Shown one piece after another: positions 28,001 through 37,759 of a stretch of 64,000 nt of DNA (position 1 is its first letter; each line of letters begins with the position of its first letter). The notes beneath the pieces are model-generated. The model was not told where the DNA came from. It worked only from the letters and a program-made list of their open reading frames with translations, and made no database searches. The DNA comes from Pampus argenteus (lineage: Eukaryota > Chordata > Actinopteri > Scombriformes > Stromateidae). The stretch covers positions 11,272,001 to 11,336,000 of the forward strand of contig CM072879.1 of the NCBI GenBank assembly GCA_036937835.1. Reading direction: 5' to 3'. The position numbers and the translations under genes were made by a program.

Positions 28001-30754
28001 CTATTGTAAGGTTATTTTTGCCTGCTTTGCCTTGAAGGTCATGATAAGCCATGTGTTGAAAACATGGCAGAAGTCCTTGATGGTTTATGTGTGCTTTTTT
28101 TTTTCTTTCTGACATGTTTCATCAAACATTTCTGATGAAACAAGGAAAAAAAAAAAAATTCACCCAGCAAACTACAAAAAAAAAAAAAAAAATCTTGACT
28201 GTCCCACTCTTGACTTGCTTCATGTTTTCAATTCAGTTGTTTGTTTCTCTTCTTGGAAAGAAAAAAAATGTTTAAATGATGCAGCATGCTTCTCTGTTTC
28301 AGGTTAGTCATATATTGTAGATTTGTACCAAATCAGTATGTTTGCGGCATTTTACTTGAAAGGTTAAGTGCTAAAATGTTTCTGTTTGCATGCAGTTTTC
28401 TATCAATGCTTTGGAAGGATTCAGTGAATCCATCCAAACCATTTACTTTCCTTTTCCCAACAGCATGCAAAGGTCTTTCACTCTGTCCTCCCCATTTATC
28501 CTTCAATCCACCTGAAGCGTTTTAGCTCGCTCGTATGAAATGCTTCCACTAACATTCCCCCCTAACTATTTAAATTTTAATTTAAATGGCTGGCTATAAC
28601 ACAGGAGAACAACAGAGAGTATATCATCGTAAAAAATGCGGGAGTGAACGACTCGGCTGGAATTGCTCTGTGGTGCATGACGTTTGCATTGCCTTATGGA
28701 TCCGTGACAGTGTGTAACATGTGAATGGCTACAGAGAAAGAGCGGTCTCAAGAGCACGCTATAACGGCAGCGTTAGGAGTCAATCTGTTGGAGGGAATGG
28801 CTGCCAAATAGCTTTCATCCTGTAAATAGATGACCTCACATTAGGGCCTTCCTTCGGGTTGTAGTGAGTGGCGTAGAGTACTTAATGAGACACCTCTTGT
28901 ACGGCTGCGTTTGAAGACGATATTTTGATGCCTATTCACTCTGTTAAAGGGATGTATGGAAGTGTGTCTTTATTTTGATGGTAGCTGGAATATTTTCCGC
29001 CGCCCCAGCACTACTGCAAGTCTTGAATCAGGTTTCAGTTTGATTTTGCTGAATCAGGTGCTATGATAGGCACAATAAATGAGCAAATCCTCAGGGCAGA
29101 ATCTTTTTTTTTTTTTGCATTATTGAGTGGTCCCTGTGGTCAAACTGCCTCCGTAAGTCAGCTAGTCTGTCCTTCACTGAGACGAAAATGTGAATGTCTT
29201 GTTTTGTCCCTGTTTGATCTCTTTGTCTCTTTGTGATAATTGTTATAAAAGTCAGAGGTCCTATTTTTGTGTTACTTTACAATTACTAACATAATCTTTT
29301 CTAACAAGCTCAGGCTGCCTCTCTGCTGCTTCCGAAAGCTCCCACCCAGGATAACACAGCTTAGTTTTCCATTAAGGTCAATGGCATGGACATTGTAATC
29401 AATGAGGAAAAACACAGTTCCTATCATGATTCCGAAAAGAATGTAGCGCCCGCAGATGTTTGACTTCTTTATCTTCACTGTCAGCAGTAAAATGGGCTTC
29501 CGAGATCGGATCAGGATGAACAATTCCAGATCATCCCAAACCATTCGGAACAAAGCGTCACCGCTGCCCCCCGGCTCCAATGTCCGCCACTCTCCCAGCC
29601 AGGAGAACGGCCCTGAGGCCACCAGTCCAGGAAAAGTCCAGAAGAGCTGGAGCTTTAATGACCGCACGCGCTTCCGTACCTCCCTCCGCCTTAAACCGCG
29701 CCCTCCTGCAGATGGTAGGCAGCAGCAACACCCTGATCTGAACACTTTTCTGACCTAATTACAATCTCATTAATCATTTCTGCATAATAATAATGCCTCT
29801 TAATAGCTTCCCTCTGCTTGGGCCCAGTGGAGGGGGTTGGGGAGGAAAGTATGGAAGACAAACCGTATTGTGACGTGGCCATGGAGGAGGTAATCCCAGC
29901 AGTGAAGACACTTATCCGAGCTGTAAGGTGAGTCCTGCCATCAACAATATTTTATTTTTATAACATGTTAAACTATGTTCAGAAAATCTTTAGCCAAGAA
30001 CCTGAAAACAAATGTTTTCAGGTATGCTTACCAGGCTCCACCTGGCACATCACTGGTCACTGAAAGAATAAGGTCACTTTGGTCAGATGCATGTGTATCC
30101 AGACCAAAGCTGCTTCTCATGGTATTTACAGCCTGCATTAATAGATGACAATGCTGCTCCTCCATTAAGGTGCTATGTGTGTGTGTGTGTGTGTGTGTGC
30201 ACATTCAGCTGACTGAGGAGAAATGTCCACTTAGGAGAGGTAACTGAGCCTTCCTGCAGGCAGGGTTAGTTCCACCATGTGACCTTGTCGCTCAGCACGC
30301 TCATTCAGACTGGTCATGTGTGAGGCGGTGTGATAGGGTGTCCTGTTAGAGATTATAAACACAGGCACAAATATGGTGCAGATGGAGGATACCAGCACAG
30401 TATGACTATACAGAGACACACAATATTGTACAGATTAAACAAGGACAACTGTAATAATTGATTAAGAGTGCTACTGGTATTGATACTGATTATTGTCAGT
30501 CAAGAGTTACACACTTTGAAGTAATGTTACTGTCATATTGTGCAATAGTGGATGTCCTTACATAATATATGCTGAGACACATTTGAATGAACGGGCCAAA
30601 AGTGTGTGTAATTATTCCATAATTATATTAATAAATCATTAATTGTTATGTGATAAATGTAGATATACACAACCGTCTGTGTTTAAATTTGCAAATATCC
30701 CACAGGGCTACCTACAAAACCTTGAATGCAGACATATATATATCGACATATGTG

Positions 30755-30799
<45 letters not shown>

Positions 30800-33700
30800 A
30801 AAAAAAACTACAATTGCCAAAAAACATCTGGTGTTGGGGCCAGGCTGGTCTCCGAGGGGGTTTGATGAGCAGATAATAACGCCGTCCCGTATGTCAGCGC
30901 TGTACTCTCGCAGCATCTCTCATGGTAGCGAGACGCCGTTAGCGTGGACCTATATGCAAGGTCTGAAGTCTGAAGTGGGTCTGTGTGTGTGTGAAAAATA
31001 CAGAGCTTCTTTTTGGTAGATGTACAGCAGGTTTCCGTTCTATCAGCGTAGAATGATATATTATTATTATTGTTTGATATTGTTGTGCCACTGATGAGGG
31101 TATTATATGATCTCTCCTCGGGGTTTGCACTTGAATCAGCAGATAGCTCTGACCTCAGCTGCTCTGTGCTGCAGACAATAGGCGAGAGGGAGTTCCTATA
31201 GATAGTACAGGTGTGTAAACAGCAGGTGCTTCAGTGTGTTAGGACACACACACACACATGCGTATGCGCAGACCGTCGATGATCGATGTCTGTGAAACGC
31301 AGAATTTTGCAGCAGGCTTTAGTGCTGAGACTTCACTTTAGAAAGATACGTGTGGTTTATCAGTGCTTGAATAAATGCAAGGTGTTTTTTGTACATAGGG
31401 ATTGGTAGAGGCTTCAAGAGGAGGAAGAAGAAAAATCTCTTCTCTCTCTACCGTGACTCTCATGCACAAATCCAATACTGCATAAAACACAAAATTTCTG
31501 CATGTTAGCAGTCTTGGGTGAAGCTCCTACTTTATTAAATAAGACGTTTGGACATGCTTACTATTTATAACCATTTTATCTGCAGTCATTGTCATCAGTT
31601 CTTTTTCAGCAACTCATATTGGTTACACAGTATATTGCTCTTTAAGAAGTATTGAGTCTGTACATTAAATTTCGTTCACGTAGCAGGTTGGTAGTCTTAT
31701 TCGGCGAAGAATCCGTCTGGCCTCTGCAGTGGCCCAACCTACTTGGCTCACCTAGGATTTGTGTCAGCATTACGGTCATTTTTAAGACACAGATAAAACC
31801 TTGACATCGGAGACTATCGGTAATCCACCTTTGCTGAATTGCAAAAATATTTGCACGAGCTATGCAAGCATTTTGGGGCACAGATGACACTTCCCGTGCC
31901 TCCAATCATTGTACTGTATTGACATCTGTACAATTGATAGGGACTGTTGCACAGTTGCACTGGAAGTTTTTTTGTGGGGGAGAAGGGGGGGCCACACTTA
32001 GAGCTGACCATGTATTATGAAAGCCATTTCATCTACCGAGAAACAGAGTCAGCATTTTGAAGAAACCCTTGGAGGATCCAAATCAAAAGTCCCCCGTGTT
32101 TCCTCAACCTTTTCTTTTACCCACACCTGAGACTCACCTCAAGAAAAAATCTGCATCTACCTGCAAAATATGAAAAGACCGCCTGCAAAAATACTCGAAC
32201 GCAGGAGTCATCAAGAAACTGTGCTGCGTGAGGGGGAAAAGTGCCCTGATGGCTGCTACCAGCTGTAGACCACCTTCCTCCTTCCTTTGCTCCTCTTCTC
32301 CTTCCCTTGCACCTTCTCCTTTGCTTTGTTGCAGTAGCGGTCACTGCTCAAAACTGTGCGCTGCATGTAGCTGCATTAAATGCGAGTGCTGCAGACCTCA
32401 ACAAAGGTTACATTGGTTATTTCAGAATCTGACCCCTCTCATAAGTTCAGATTTCACCTGCCACTGCTTAGCACATGCCTGACTGTGAATGTGCGTAGCT
32501 GTACTTGTGCATGCATTTGTGACATTGTATTTTTGTGTGTGTATGATTGTGTGTACACAGATATGTGTGTGTGGCGTTTTCGTGGAACAGCTGCCCAGAC
32601 CTTTGATGTGATTTCTTTTCTTTAAGTGGTAGTATTATAGTGGACTCAGTGTCTGGGTATGAGATAGGATTTCCTTGTAAAATAAAAAAACAAAACAAAT
32701 TCTTGTCCTTCCCTTGCCTCTTCCAGCTTGACTTGTAACACAATTCATCACAGGGTGAGATGACAGCTTGAGTGTGTAGATTTTTTTCTCGCCTACATTT
32801 GATGTGTCCGGTTCTTTTGTGCATTGAAGTGAATTGAACGATCCACTATAACATTGAAAACCAGGCACACACACATACAAGCTTAAACTTGCCTGCGCTT
32901 TCTTCCCATTATCTCTTGCACATCCTCCACTCCCTCAAGCATGACGTCCAACCAGAGCAACTCTAGAAGAGGATATTGTCAGTGATGTGTTTGCCGGATA
33001 CAGTAGTGCTGGCTCGACATTCCTCGGTTGTGATTCCCCCACAGTCAGTAGGAGGCGGGTGGTGATGATGATCTATGTGCACTGAGAGTGGGAGCAACTG
33101 TTGTCCAGTGGCACTAACATGCCTGTCGTACTGACAAAAGAGCAGAAACAGGAGGGAGTCCTGATAGAGGTGTGTGTGTGTGTGTGTCCATGTGTAGTAA
33201 GCTTTACTATCTGCGGATTTGTGCTAATTGCTGAAGCAGCAAACACTGATAAGCAAATGTCTCTGGGAGATGTCATCATCACAATATATCCACATGGTTT
33301 GGTAGGATGGTGGTTCTCTGTGCAAATCTGCTCTCTTTATGGGGCTGTTTGTGAATGATAAGGTCATGCTGACTGTAATTAATCGTATTATTCTCCCTTT
33401 TGATAGCTGTCTTGCCCCTGCATTTTTCCAAAGGTTTACTGTACATTCATCAGTGACACGCAACAGGGTTCATGGCCGGTGAGGCACTGACGTCATCGGG
33501 CAGATTTACGAACATATGAACCCTACGGTGTAGCTTATTCACCTTTGATTGGCAACAGTTAATGTACACGTAATTTTGAAAAAAGGGGTTAAACAATATG
33601 AAAGAATAACCCAACGGTTGCACTTGACTTGCTAAGTATTTACTGTAGCTTGCTACCACTAATTCTACTTTCTTTAGCCGCAGCGTCGTAATCTCTGGGA

Positions 33701-34844
33701 TCACCAGCGCCCCCTAGCACGAGGCAGAAGAACACACGTACAGTTGTTCATCATCAGCTAAACTATGTAAATTCAGCTCATATAGTACAAGTGGTTGAAT
33801 ATTTTAATACAACGAGACAACAATACCGTCTTATTGCATAGTCATTGTGCAACCCAAGGTGAGGCTTTCCAGTGAGTGCAATCAGGGTGACATCCATATA
33901 TGTGAAAGTGCAGTGTGAAGCTTTTTAAAGGTGCCAAGCAGGGCATTAACAGTGTGTTTATGTGTGTGTGTGTAGGATCTTGAAGTTCCTTGTGGCCAAA
34001 AGGAAGTTTAAAGAGACCTTACGTCCGTATGATGTGAAGGATGTCATAGAGCAGTATTCTGCTGGACACCTGGATATGCTGGGCCGCATCAAGAGCCTGC
34101 AGATGCGGTAGGTTTCACACACATGCACAGTCTGATCTATCTAACTTTTTCTATTTGTACTCCCTTTTTCCTCCACATTTTGTTTGAAACATATTCACAT
34201 ATATTCACTTTCTAACCTTGTGCAAAATGATTATAATGATTTTGAACTGTAATCTATTTTTTATGTGCAAAAGGGTGGACCAGATTATTGGGCGAGGGGC
34301 CGTTCAGCCCGATAAGAAGGCGCGTCCTGAAAAGGGAGAGAAGACGCCACAAGAACTGGACCCACTGGATGAGCTAAGCATGATGGGACGTGTAGTCAAG
34401 GTGGAGAAACAGGTAACAGATGGATAGTTTGGTTTTTATGTCATGATAATGACAATAAAGAGCTAAGTCCCTGTTCTCTGTTCTTGTAGTAGATGCTCAT
34501 TTATTTTAGAATAGGGACGGGAAAATCCAGGAACTTGTTTCATCTTTTCAAGAAGAAATGTTAAATAAATGGAGGAAAAACAGAAGACATACGGAGATGA
34601 GGGCTCTCATTTAATAATAAGTGTGTGTGTGTTTGTTTAGGTACAATCCATAGAGAACAAGCTGGACCTCCTGCTCAGTTTCTACTCCCAGTGCCTAAAG
34701 AAAGGCTCGTCCCACTTCACCCTCTCCTCCCTTCTGGATCCGGACCTGACGTCTGACTACCACAGCCCCACGGACCAAAGAGACCTCTTCCCCTCTGCAA
34801 ACACACTCAACATCTCCCAGTCTGAGAGTGGCAATTTAGAATGA
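433..34844 (+). CDS. kcnq4: kcnq4: voltage-gated potassium channel KQT-like subfamily member 4 (16 coding exons, spliced)
   Basis: Sixteen exons join in phase (302, 91, 127, 176, 126, 111, 96, 89, 126, 21, 57, 230, 100, 132, 139, 204 nt) to give 2127 nt and 708 residues; human KCNQ4 is about 695. The protein is a tetrameric plasma-membrane K+ channel subunit carrying M-type current. Visible parts are S1 (about 94-115), S2 (127-148), S3 (174-190), S4 with R200, R203, R209 and R212, S5 starting near W238 (the retigabine-site Trp), filter TIGYGD at 279-284, and the PAG gate at 310-312. Calmodulin helix A is around AANLIQAAWRLYSTD (338-352), helix B around VQKSWSFND (492-500), and the C-terminal assembly coiled coils are at about 551-594 and 630-660. 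The N-terminal VALTAV and GLLG stretches and the STD..YLTATWY..DS.LPSFREL block fit KCNQ4 rather than KCNQ5, KCNQ2 or KCNQ3. The start is the first in-frame ATG after an in-frame TAG at 409-411. The deafness-associated pore residues that can be checked here (WWGT, GYG) are intact. Confidence 0.96.
3491..3738. mobile_element. Degraded hAT-like non-autonomous element (AATCGATTA family)
   Basis: The left end TAGGACTGCCACTAATGA, the run GTTGATTATTTTTGGATTAA, the internal CTTCAAATGTCTTGTTTACT and the right part AATCGATTATCGAAATAGTT follow, in order, a very common percomorph MITE whose ends read GGGCTGCAAC. The assignment is from memory of the family; the copy is internally shortened and diverged. 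Confidence 0.65.
5985..6105 (-). mobile_element. Fish LINE/SINE 3'-tail remnant
   Basis: ACTCTATTGATCCCCTGTAG, GAAAATTCTC and then TTGCTCAAGGACACTTCAGC form the reverse complement of a fish retroposon tail (AATAAAGTAT end). A Rex1/Babar-type origin is possible but unproven. Related pieces are at 14974 and 60828. Confidence 0.5.
6590..6646. repeat. CA microsatellite
   Basis: (CA)n with one CG interruption, in kcnq4 intron 1. Confidence 0.95.
9185..9215. repeat. TG microsatellite
   Basis: (TG)n of about 15 units in kcnq4 intron 1; a second shorter run lies at 9316-9338. Confidence 0.95.
10101..10142. repeat. TG microsatellite
   Basis: (TG)n interrupted once by TATG, kcnq4 intron 1. Confidence 0.95.
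10431..10520. repeat. CT microsatellite
   Basis: About 90 bp of (CT)n with GT interruptions, kcnq4 intron 1. The adjacent 10220-10430 is also pyrimidine-rich. Confidence 0.95.
12693..12706 (+). promoter_or_regulatory. X-box-like site in kcnq4 intron 1
   Basis: ACTGCCATGGTAAC matches the RFX X-box GTTGCCATGGYAAC at 12 of 14 positions. Confidence 0.35.
13714..13727 (+). promoter_or_regulatory. Strong X-box-like site in kcnq4 intron 1
   Basis: GCTGCCATGGTAAC matches GTTGCCATGGYAAC at 13 of 14 positions. It lies 1 kb from the similar site at 12693. Confidence 0.45.
14974..15020 (-). mobile_element. Fish LINE/SINE 3'-tail remnant with GATA repeat
   Basis: TAGATAGATAGATATACTTT followed by ATTAATCCC and GGGAAATTA is the classic reverse-oriented tail (GGGATTAATAAAGTAT) with its short tandem repeat. 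Confidence 0.6.
17742..17773. repeat. CA microsatellite
   Basis: Uninterrupted (CA)n, kcnq4 intron 1. Confidence 0.95.
17937..17973. repeat. TTTC tetranucleotide microsatellite
   Basis: About nine TTTC units, kcnq4 intron 1. Confidence 0.95.
18699..18770. mobile_element. 72-bp Tc1/mariner-type MITE
   Basis: TACAGTAGCAGTCAAGAGTT at the left is mirrored by AAACTGGTACTGTA at the right, with GTGTGTCC/GAACACAC further in. The ends and TA flanks match the widespread fish Tc1-like family whose ends read CAGTCAAAAGTTTGGACACA. The copy is little more than two joined inverted repeats. Confidence 0.65.
21894..21984 (+). CDS. kcnq4: kcnq4 coding exon 2 (S1 and S1-S2 loop)
   Basis: The exon is 91 nt, the size expected from my recollection of the KCNQ family for this exon. 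Acceptor TTTCAG, donor GTAAGG. It encodes residues 101-131, beginning IFLLVFSCLVLSVFSTI and ending just inside S2. A CA repeat begins only 12 nt past the donor (see findings). Confidence 0.96.
21997..22025 (+). repeat. CA microsatellite at the kcnq4 exon 2 donor
   Basis: (CA)n begins 12 nt after the exon 2/intron 2 boundary. It is complementary to the TG run before exon 3. Confidence 0.95.
23061..23075 (+). repeat. TG run at the kcnq4 exon 3 acceptor
   Basis: (TG)7 ends 13 nt before the acceptor AG dinucleotide closes, replacing most of the pyrimidine tract. Confidence 0.9.
23089..23215 (+). CDS. kcnq4: kcnq4 coding exon 3 (S2 to S3)
   Basis: The exon is 127 nt and encodes residues 132-173, EFVMIVVFGLEY and the GCCCRYRGWQGR S2-S3 linker. 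The acceptor has a TG repeat in place of a normal pyrimidine tract; the donor is GTTAGT. Confidence 0.96.
23227..23256 (+). repeat. Perfect 15-bp tandem duplication
   Basis: AGTATATAAACACAC is present twice head-to-tail in kcnq4 intron 3, 11 bp past the donor. Confidence 0.9.
23338..23513 (+). CDS. kcnq4: kcnq4 coding exon 4 (S3 and voltage sensor S4)
   Basis: The exon is 176 nt and encodes residues 174-232. It carries GTQGNIFATSALRSIRF and ILRMVRMDRRGGTWKLLGS, the S4 helix with its reduced KCNQ-type set of arginines and the S4-S5 linker. Acceptor TTGTAG, donor GTGGGA. Confidence 0.97.
24104..24229 (+). CDS. kcnq4: kcnq4 coding exon 5 (S5 and turret)
   Basis: The exon is 126 nt and encodes residues 233-274, [20 protein letters not shown] through YADSLWWGT of the pore helix. 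W238 is the tryptophan needed for retigabine-type openers in KCNQ2-5. A strong CT-rich acceptor precedes it; the donor is GTGAGT. Confidence 0.97.
25105..25185. repeat. Fragment of a dispersed fish repeat (GGTATCGGTATC type)
   Basis: AGATCGGATCGGTGTTTGGT, ATCAGCAGATATCCAAAGCC and GGTATCAGTATCGGTATCTG resemble a dispersed repeat common in fish introns. The class is uncertain. Confidence 0.4.
25312..25422 (+). CDS. kcnq4: kcnq4 coding exon 6 (pore filter and S6)
   Basis: The exon is 111 nt and encodes residues 275-311. It contains the selectivity filter TIGYGD and the S6 segment GFALLGVSFFALPA. Acceptor ATGCAG, donor GTAAGT. Confidence 0.97.
25520..25615 (+). CDS. kcnq4: kcnq4 coding exon 7 (S6 end, pre-helix A)
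   Basis: The exon is 96 nt and encodes residues 312-343, [20 protein letters not shown] then EKRRMPAANLIQ. It is separated from exon 6 by an intron of only 97 nt. The basic HRQK...EKRR stretch is the family's PIP2-sensitive segment. Confidence 0.97.
25703..25791 (+). CDS. kcnq4: kcnq4 coding exon 8 (calmodulin helix A)
   Basis: The exon is 89 nt and encodes residues 344-372, continuing the IQ-type calmodulin site (AAWRLYSTD) and the KCNQ4-typical YLTATWYFYDSMLPSF. It ends in phase 2 with AG before donor GTAGGT. Confidence 0.95.
26494..26619 (+). CDS. kcnq4: kcnq4 coding exon 9 (variable linker)
   Basis: The exon is 126 nt, phase 2 to phase 2, residues 373-414. It begins RELTLLFSHLQRQRN, matching the human KCNQ4 RELALLFEHVQRARN region, and then diverges. 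The acceptor is GTGTCAG and the donor GTATGC. Confidence 0.9.
27028..27048 (+). CDS. kcnq4: kcnq4 candidate 21-nt microexon 10
   Basis: Acceptor TGTTCTCAG and donor GTTTGT bound 21 nt. They keep phase 2 on both sides and would insert KADVPC between split arginine codons. No family match was recognised, and the donor is only fair, so this exon could be absent or optional. Skipping it leaves the frame unchanged and the protein 701 residues long. Confidence 0.5.
27660..27716 (+). CDS. kcnq4: kcnq4 cassette exon 11 (19 codons)
   Basis: The exon is 57 nt, phase 2 to phase 2, with acceptor TCTCCCCAG and donor GTATCC. It encodes QLLSKKRGLFRIHAGRKQ between split codons. From memory, KCNQ5 has a 19-residue optional exon containing LFRMYTSRKQS, and the match LFR....RKQ suggests the same ancestral cassette. 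It is likely alternatively spliced. Confidence 0.7.
29485..29714 (+). CDS. kcnq4: kcnq4 coding exon 12 (calmodulin helix B)
   Basis: The exon is 230 nt and encodes residues 441-517: SSKMGFRDRIRM, a Ser/Pro linker, then KVQKSWSFNDRTRFRTSLRL, the second calmodulin-binding helix. The acceptor TCAGCAG offers two AGs three bases apart (29485 or 29488 start). Donor GTAGGC at 29715. Confidence 0.93.
29828..29927 (+). CDS. kcnq4: kcnq4 coding exon 13
   Basis: The exon is 100 nt, phase 1 to phase 2, residues 518-550. The acidic stretch GEESMEDKPYCDVAMEEVIP leads into AVKTLIRAVR, matching human KCNQ4 DIMPAVKTVIRSIR. Acceptor GCCCAG, donor GTGAGT. Confidence 0.95.
29928..33975 (+). other. kcnq4 intron 13 (4 kb)
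   Basis: This stretch holds microsatellites (30177, 30756), a possible repeat unit around 33440-33725 ending AGCGCCCCCTAGCAC, and a GT run serving as the acceptor tract at 33955-33975. No other gene is seen. Confidence 0.7.
30756..30796. repeat. CA microsatellite
   Basis: About 20 CA units in kcnq4 intron 13; a GT run lies upstream at 30177-30199. Confidence 0.95.
33976..34107 (+). CDS. kcnq4: kcnq4 coding exon 14 (subunit-interaction helix C)
   Basis: The exon is 132 nt, residues 551-594: FLVAKRKFKETLRPYDVKDV and IEQYSAGHLDMLGRIKSLQ, a near-invariant KCNQ segment. The acceptor is a pure GT run ending TGTAG with almost no pyrimidine tract; the donor is GTAGGT. Confidence 0.97.
34274..34412 (+). 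CDS. kcnq4: kcnq4 coding exon 15 (C-D linker)
   Basis: The exon is 139 nt, residues 595-641. RVDQIIGRG, a Lys/Glu-rich linker, then DELSMMGRVVKVEKQ, which opens the tetramerising helix D. Acceptor GCAAAAG, donor GTAACA. Confidence 0.96.
34641..34844 (+). CDS. kcnq4: kcnq4 last coding exon 16 (helix D and C-terminus)
   Basis: The exon is 204 nt including TGA at 34842-34844. VQSIENKLDLLLSFYSQCL completes the coiled coil, followed by DPDLTSDYHSPTDQRD, matching the human KCNQ4 tail FDPDITSDYHSPVDHED. The short tail separates it from the much longer KCNQ5 and KCNQ3 tails. Confidence 0.96.
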   Translation, partial: VQSIENKLDLLLSFYSQCLKKGSSHFTLSSLLDPDLTSDYHSPTDQRDLFPSANTLNISQSESGNLE

Positions 34845-35212
34845 CAGTGAGCCGGGGGCTGTTCAAGCACAGACACAACTCTTTTACATTACGTCTTCAT
34901 TCAGCTGAGTCTTCACTCTGAGCAGCTCCATTTAAATGTCTGTTTCTTCTCTACGCTACATTTCATTTCTGCAATGATTTGTGGCCCCTCCGCCCCATGA
35001 AATCCCATCTCCAATCTGCATTCTCACCTCTTTTTCCTCAAGTAAATGTGTTCAGAGCTGATATAGACATACCCACCAGATGGCTCCACCTGACGGCGTC
35101 TCAGTTAAAGCTGCTCACCCCACACGCCTCTCAACCCACTAAATGAGGATGGAGATGACTATTACTTGACTACTGAACCACTTTCACCCACTCACCAACT
35201 CATGCTATATCG

Positions 35213-35214
<2 letters not shown>

Positions 35215-35249
<35 letters not shown>
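35215..35249. repeat. TA microsatellite in the kcnq4 3' UTR
   Basis: About 17 TA units, self-complementary, so it could fold as an AU hairpin in the mRNA. Confidence 0.95.
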
Positions 35250-35251
<2 letters not shown>

Positions 35252-36420
35252 ACCCGTACTTCTAGATAATGAGACTTTTGAAGTTTTTTTTAATATTTGG
35301 AGAAATCTTTTCTTTTTTTTCCCCCATCTTTGTTTCTTTCTTCTCAGCTGCTTGAGTAATATGACTCAGTTGACAGATAGACAGTGCTGCAAGTGCGATT
35401 TGTTCAGTATCTTGCCAGTTAGATGTGATGAATGTATGCGTTCACATCACCAGAAAAACAAGCAATGTCTGAAGGAGCAGTCGACACAGAAATAGTCTGC
35501 TCGCTGGGAATTGGACGTGAAGCCTGGGCTGACAGCCACCTCGCCAAAGCACCATCCTTCTAAGGTACATCTGCCCTCCTAAACCAGGGCGTTTTCCATA
35601 TGTAAATCCTCATTTAATTGCCTGGACATGTCACATGAAAACAGAGCTGGAGGAATGTGTTGAGAGTGACTGATGTGTATTTTATGTTGTTTGTTTTGAT
35701 CCTCATTCCTTCTCTGAGAAGTTCTGTCTCTAACAAGCCCACTTGCAAAAAAAGAACAACCTAAGACATTATTCTCTTTTTGGCTGGCATTCAAGTATGG
35801 AAATGTTCCTACTTATTTAGGATTTAGCCAAATGTCCTTTCACAGGTCCAAAGTCCCTCATTTGCAAGGCTACTGTACCTCTGAGTATTTCAGTAACCTG
35901 TCTTTTCAGGTTTCAACCTCTCTGTCTTGCAGCCTACCCTCCAGACATGCATGTTGCTCAGACTAGTTCTGTAAAAAAATATGTCACATGTTCCCCACTG
36001 CTCCTAGTCACTGGCATCTAGCCTCAGGTCAGGTTTACCATGTTAGCTAGTTCAGGCAGTCAGTATTATTTCTTAACAAGAGGATAGTTCTCACTCTTTA
36101 CTGTCATCAGATGCTGCATGCGCAGCAGCTGTGGAGACAATGTAAAACTCTTCGGCTAGCTTGATGCCGTTTTTCACCTGCAAGTTGTCCGGGTCTAATG
36201 CATGAATTCCAGGCCATTATCCTATTGAATGCACGTGTCTTCGGTACGCTTCACTACAAAACAAGACTGTCCAGCATTAGGCACCCAAAGGTGTTCCTGT
36301 CATTGTCTGTAAACTTTACTCTCTGCTGTTCCTCCATCTTCTGATTATTTCTTGGAGACATTTCATGCACAGTAAAAGCTCTGTGCAAGTGGACAAAACT
36401 GGAGAGTGTGTGCGTGCTCG

Positions 36421-36429
36421 CATACACAC

Positions 36430-36478
<49 letters not shown>
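36421..36478. repeat. CA microsatellite in the kcnq4 3' UTR
   Basis: Nearly 60 bp of CA with a few TA interruptions. Confidence 0.95.
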
Positions 36479-36480
<2 letters not shown>

Positions 36481-37740
36481 GAGAGCAATTCCTTTACTTA
36501 AATACTTTTAAATATTTTGGCACTTGATAAATACAACACATTTTTTTTGTCATGTATAATTCTTTTTGTTTTGATTTCTTTACTGTAATTCATGCACTCG
36601 ATTTTCTGTAACATATAATGGCAAATTTCTATGTTAAAAAAAAAAGAAAAAAGATTTTGGTTGTTAAAGTGAATGTAGGATTTAAGTTAATATATTTAAT
36701 TCCGCTAGATATGTAACATTTTCGTCAAGTTGAATCATAGATGACACAACTGTATCTACACACACACAGCCGATCAGGTTCAGACACACAACTTGCAGAG
36801 CTCATTTGTAAATATTTTTCTAATGTCATCAGATATTTGCTGCCAGCTTTAACTAAGAAATCATTCAACATAATGTACTTGGCCAGTAAAAACATTTGTC
36901 CTGTCCCATAATGAGACTTTGATTTATTTGGTCTACTCAAGCCAGTGAACTCAGGTGCTTCACTTTTTCCCTTCAAGCCAAGACTTCAAACAGTGAATGT
37001 ACTTTGTCTATTTACAGATCTATTTATGATCTGATGCTCGTGCTGCCATCAGTAAACAAATGGCACTTGCTGTTGGCATTATACGTTTGCATTCATTTTA
37101 TAGAGAAATGCTAGGTAGCTTTATTCTTTGGCCTAAAAATAATAATGAGATGTTTTCTTATTAGAGGCATTATTAGACTGAACAGTGCTATCACTTCTTT
37201 GTCACCTGGAATGTTGAGCTTCATAAAAATGTATGTGACACCACTGTATTGCATGTTGTTGTTAGTGGTGGCCCCAGTTTTAGAGAAAAGAAAAAAACTT
37301 AAGGATGTCTCCTGTTAAGTCTTGAGTCAAGACATGAAAGGAAATGACCCGTGCCTTCTATGTCTCTGTTCTGTAACTGATCTGGTGCAACTCCGTCTCA
37401 AATATTACTAATGCTGCTTTGAAGAGAACAGTATTTCATCGGGTTATCACATGATAGCCATGTTTTTTTTTTTTTTTTGCAAAACCTTGATCGAACAAAG
37501 AAACGCCATCAAAATTGTTCTAAACACTTTTATGTGTGTTGCACTCTTTGATATTTTCTGAGACTATTACTGTATTTTAGCATATCATTGTAACTCTAAG
37601 CTGACCTCGTTGCATCAACACCCTTTTACTGTCAGATCTGGAGAGCTGGAGGCATGGACATTTGTATCGTCATGTGCAGGCATGTGTCCTTTCAAAAGCA
37701 TGTCACATAGATCAGAATGGCTTCCACAAAACTACCTCTG

Positions 37741-37759
37741 AGGCCACTAGGGGGCGCTA
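37741..37759 (+). promoter_or_regulatory. Near-consensus CTCF motif
   Basis: AGGCCACTAGGGGGCGCTA matches 17 of 19 positions of the vertebrate CTCF consensus as I recall it. It is in the kcnq4 3' UTR, about 450 bp before the probable end of transcription. Confidence 0.55.

Noticed and set aside
29272..29745. 157-codon ORF on the - strand
   Set aside because: It is the antisense shadow of kcnq4 exon 12, whose + strand frame matches KCNQ helix B.
33440..33725. Possible non-autonomous transposon in kcnq4 intron 13
   Set aside because: Phrases seem familiar from fish repeats, but I could not define ends, inverted repeats or a target duplication.
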